From Phallusia mammillata (lineage: Eukaryota; Chordata; Ascidiacea; Phlebobranchia; Ascidiidae), in NCBI GenBank assembly GCA_003260075.1, contig QLIY01000498.1, forward strand, positions 1 to 64,000: a stretch of DNA of 64,000 bases. The letters are read 5' to 3'. The notes beneath the pieces are model-generated. The model ran no database searches and was not told the DNA's origin. It saw only the letters and a program-made list of their open reading frames with translations. The translations under genes and the position numbers were made by a program. Below, in pieces: positions 61,401 through 64,000 of this stretch; position 1 is the first letter of the stretch; each line of letters begins with the position of its first letter.

Positions 61401-63099
61401 CCAGTTTGCATTCGTCTCGCAACGTTGAAGCGTGACGAGCTTTGTCGGAATCACCGTCGTGACGTCATTATTAAATACGTAATCTGTAACGTAATACCTT
61501 CGGTGTATTACTTTTACAATATAGAAACTATTTTTTGACTAACCGTTGGCGGACTTGTATCTTGCAGAAGATTTAATAGTGACGTTGCTGTTTAAAAGCA
61601 CGTCATGAGTGACATCACAGTCAAATTGAATGATAAAGGATGTTCCAATTTTGAGCTCGCCGAAACTAATCCATTTTCCAAACTCAAAAGTTGGAGAAAA
61701 ATCTGCAAAACAAACAATACAAAACAACACAACTTAAAGTCACGAAAATTGTTTATCATATTCCAAACCTATTTTTTCTCCGGTTGATGACATCACTGCA
61801 AGATTTCCACCAAAAAGTACTCCATTGTCGGCAACCATATTAATCTGGGGGGGGGGTACAACACAATTTAAAGTCACGAAAATTGTTTAACATATTCCAA
61901 ACCTATTTTTTCTCCGGTTGATGACATCACTACAAGATTTCCACCAAAAAGTACTCCATTGTCGGCAACCATATTAATCTGGTTAGACAAAAAACATTGT
62001 CAACTATAGCTAAAGCCGATTGGAAAGACTTATTCCGTTTTGCTATGGTTATTCTAGAGCAGGGGTGTGTTGGTAAACCTCCTATAATGTGCGATTCTAT
62101 ACGTAACAAGTATTACCTAAATCAGCGTTTTCCAACCGATGGACCATAAAGCAGTTGGCAAGTACTTCACCGAATGTGACATAATAATTCTCTTTGACTA
62201 GTAAACAATTATTTTGTTGTGAAAGTCACTGTTGCGGCGAAACTGTATGTTTTGCAATGTAAATGCATTGATGCTTTGGAAGAATTTCAAATTTACTGTG
62301 TCCATCAAAAAAATCATATGGCCCTCGCCTAATGTCCGAAATTGGCACCGACGAATAAATGTTGCGCACCCTGTGGAGTGTTTGGGAAACTTGTCTTTGC
62401 AATTCCAAAATTTTACCTCGATTTCCCTCGCATTTTCCGTCGCAACGTCGCTCATCTCTAATTGCACTTCGTAAGCCTTAATGACATCACCACCTTGCAC
62501 TTCAAAGCTCGGTAAATATGTCGATGGCGTCATCACTATGGATGGTCCAACGCATTTCCCACGTAAATTTGACGTCGCTACTGTCTCATTATCGTTTACT
62601 CCAGTTAACCTAAATATAGTAAGTCATCAAAAACGGAAACAAAACTGACAACACGATTTGCCTACTTTGCTGTGATGTCGACACGCATGACGTCACCAAC
62701 ATTTGCGTCAGCATCAGCTATTGCCTCGATGTGCAATGTTGATTCCTGCGACGTCGAATTTTCTTTGTAAATCAATTTGAATTCTACAGGTCCCTCCGAT
62801 GACGTCATAGTGACGATGTCGATCGATTGTTCGGGATTTGAGAAACCGTAGGAGCGCAACAAGGGCTTCAACGCACCTCGTGACGTCACATGAAAGTCAA
62901 GTGTGAGAAGAAGATGACGTAACGGAACGTCATTGGTCAACGTCACTCGTAAGTCACACTTCTCATTTGGATAAACTTGAAACTCCTCGGTTTTCATCTT
63001 AACCGATGATGACGTGATAATGTTTGACGTCAGGAGCGCTGCCCACGTCACTGTCGTGGTAAAAGTCACCACTGTGCATATAACAACCAGCAATGTCAT
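51864..63099 (-). CDS. EVC2: EVC2/limbin-like single-pass ciliary membrane protein
   Basis: Ectodomain exons: 63099-62666, 62609-62417, 61978-61903, 61702-61544, 61483-61211, 60461-60217, 59770-59584, 59302-59190, 59123-59053. Membrane exon ends at 58774. Cytoplasmic exons: 58476-58378, 58302-58189, 57819-57724, 57349-57236, 56822-56449, 56352-56118, 56054-55931, 55867-55618, 55306-55042, 54978-54850, 54587-54483, 54114-53947, 53234-53059, 52829-52737, 52640-52518, 51966-51864. All phases agree except at the 59053/58929 junction. The layout (signal, beta-rich ectodomain, one membrane segment, about 850 aa of helical coiled coil) fits EVC2, human length 1,308. Two C-terminal pieces resemble it: IPRAQMTKALELLFP, and KPPKKRGKRKGALGALKARQ at the end. 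In vertebrates EVC2 with EVC relays Smoothened signals at the cilium base. No alignment was run; another coiled-coil membrane protein remains possible. Confidence 0.65.
53480..53885. repeat. G-run junctions in EVC2-like intron
   Basis: G runs at 53783-53793 and 53873-53882. The segment 53801-53872 repeats part of 53484-53560 (attgcactgttttt, gaaatcatgttctatagaac). A tRNA B-box-like ggttcgaaccc and ggtcgaatccc lie just before the first run, but no tRNA fold was found. Confidence 0.75.
56858..57202. mobile_element. hAT-type MITE
   Basis: Begins cagtggttcccaacc and ends ggttgagaaccactg, with the exact octamer tactagac at 56850-56857 and 57203-57210. The interior has repeated ggccacgg words. It lies in an intron of the EVC2-like gene. 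Confidence 0.9.
57925..58158. mobile_element. hAT-type MITE
   Basis: Inverted ends cagggttgcca and tggcaaccctg, flanks cttaaaag and cttataag (7 of 8). Same family as 3583-3753. It lies in an intron of the EVC2-like gene. Confidence 0.85.
58774..58929 (-). CDS. EVC2-like membrane-spanning exon
   Basis: Encodes NKYHKNNPYLDR followed by a strong hydrophobic helix (ISILIIIICFIIGALVAFLL VLLSLLA split here for length) and PWSSPLIEPAQQ, ending in phase 0 at donor gttggt. The 5' border is unclear. The only AG in the open frame is cataag| (exon would start 58911, phase 0), which does not fit exon 9 ending in phase 2. Alternatively translation could start at ATG 58929 if this is a separate downstream gene. 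A good acceptor, aacgtgcag, lies about 75 bases upstream in a frame that hits a stop. Confidence 0.65.
59053..63099 (-). CDS. EVC2-like ectodomain exons 1-9
   Basis: Starts MTLLVVICTVVTFTTTVTWA, a signal peptide or anchor, at the only suitable ATG. Exons 1-8 give 560 residues rich in beta-prone segments and NXT/S sites (NSTS, NETV, NSNVT, NQTL, NVTL, NITT). Exon 6 contains SRRKRS, a furin-type site about residue 380. Exon 3 is present twice (61978-61903 and 61844-61769) around the G run 61847-61856; one copy is needed. Exon 9 has acceptor ggcattgcag and ends at donor gtactt in phase 2, or reads on to a TGA at 59037-59039 (ending VGYLLL). Confidence 0.7.
60529..61074. mobile_element. hAT-type element interrupted by G-run junctions
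   Basis: Begins caggggcgtcaaac and ends gttggacacccctg, with the exact octamer ctttagat at 60521-60528 and 61075-61082. G runs at 60618-60628 and 60757-60766 sit inside. The 30 bases before the first recur at 60853-60882 and the 45 bases before the second recur at 60981-61026, so the true element is shorter, perhaps about 300 bases. Confidence 0.8.
61042..61220. repeat. Exact 89-base direct duplicate around a single N
   Basis: 61042-61130 and 61132-61220 are identical by reading and are separated only by N at 61131. The copy includes the last 10 bases of EVC2-like exon 5, its donor and the hAT right end. This is the mark of a contig join that failed to merge an overlap. Confidence 0.9.
61741..61980. 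repeat. G-run duplicate carrying EVC2-like exon 3 twice
   Basis: About 61741-61846 and 61873-61978 are copies separated by the G run 61847-61856 and a short scrap. The exon copy at 61769-61844 is whole but its acceptor is replaced by G, so only 61903-61978 has both splice sites. Confidence 0.85.
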
Positions 63100-64000
63100 T
63101 TCAACGTTCTGTTATATTAGCTGCATATTTCTTGCCTAATAAACCTAAGGCTTGTAATATTTATTATATTTAGTCTTTTCTCCTGCAAACAGATTTTCCA
63201 TCGCAAAATTTGACACTTTTTGTGGTTAAATTATATGTGTTTGGTAAAAATAGTTCTCATTTGTTGCTATTTTGATGTCAAAAAGTGTCTTAGGAGTATT
63301 GCACGTCTATCATAAACGTATTGAAAAGTCTGAAAATAAATCAGCCAAGCGCTAGCACCCAGTACCTAATCTTTTGGGGTCGTATTACAAACAGTAACTT
63401 ACTTTCTAGTAAACATTTTCGTAATTTTGTTCTCCAAAGCTCTCGTATTCTACTGACACGTTAAACCCCTTTAGACTTTCAACAGACACGCACATCTTTC
63501 AAAGTCCTTAACCCAAAACCCTGATCTAACCCAAGTGTTCTTAATCAAAACTTTCGTATACTTCTTACATTTAATCTGGGTACAAGTATATTCAAAAGGT
63601 GCAAACATAAACAAATGCTGCAAACGAAAACCTCTAAAACGAAACTGGTTTCACAGAAGCAGGCAATAAAGCGAAGGTGTCATCTCATACACAGAATTAA
63701 ACCAGCTCAAAAAACTTTATATCACCACAATATTGATTCAAAAGTCCTTCACTACGCAACTCGATCACAATACGCCGCACCATTGTTAAACGAACATCGT
63801 CAACATTGTCCCTGAATAGCGGACGCGTTACGCACCGCCGCGTAGCATTGTCGCGTCATAAATACCGCTATTATGACGTTCGGTAAAGTTTTCATATGGC
63901 TTTGCAGCTTCCCGCTTTGAACAAGTCGCTGTCACGTGACAAATTACGGCGTTGTGATTCGCCAACGGGCACAGAACGGCGCATCTAGAGTTCCACCGGA
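63100..64000. other. Region upstream of the EVC2-like gene; CpG-rich end
   Basis: No coding exon recognised. It should hold the EVC2-like promoter on the minus strand. From about 63815 the sequence becomes clearly richer in CpG (gcggacgcgttacgcaccgc) and contains an inverted pair cgtcataaata / tattatgacg at about 63853-63876. It may be the promoter of a gene beyond the window. Confidence 0.45.

Noticed and set aside
1..64000. CRISPR arrays, bacterial operons, integrases or phage genes
   Set aside because: No regularly spaced repeats, no bacterial-type genes; the window is intron-rich animal DNA.

Overview
The window is animal nuclear DNA. Genes are split by many GT-AG introns, introns are A+T-rich, and hAT-type and pogo/mariner-type MITEs are plentiful. 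Compact genes, abundant MITEs and strong divergence between duplicated (probably allelic) segments suggest a highly polymorphic ascidian such as Ciona. That placement is an inference; no search was run.

Three protein genes could be rebuilt exon by exon with consistent reading phase. (1) A prominin (CD133-type five-pass membrane glycoprotein) on the + strand, coding 6129-33466, 22 exons in the main form, about 851 aa. (2) A TM9SF2-type nonaspanin on the - strand, coding 48573 down to 35057, 15 exons, 638 aa. (3) An EVC2/limbin-like single-pass protein on the - strand, coding 63099 down to 51864, about 26 exons and about 1,490 aa, with one unresolved splice junction next to the membrane segment. 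Prominin and TM9SF2 converge tail to tail; EVC2-like and TM9SF2 lie head to tail. The products act in different places (plasma-membrane protrusions, endosome/Golgi, ciliary Hedgehog signalling), so I see no shared pathway or operon.

Layout: 1-6.1 kb upstream DNA with two hAT MITEs; 6.1-33.7 kb prominin; 33.7-35.0 kb convergent intergenic; 35.0-48.6 kb TM9SF2; 48.6-51.8 kb intergenic with a hAT element nested in a larger hAT element, both with 8-bp target duplications; 51.8-63.1 kb EVC2-like gene; 63.1-64.0 kb a gene-free end that becomes CpG-rich.

A caution affects every gene. There are 31 runs of 9-27 C or G, most of them flanked on both sides by near-identical copies of the same sequence. 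They cut through or duplicate exons. They look like assembly joins between two haplotypes or reads rather than biology, so several apparent duplicate exons are probably false. The most interesting observation not explained this way is a pair of alternative prominin exons (21563-21660 and 22713-22795) that share the same phases and cannot both be included without a frameshift to a stop.
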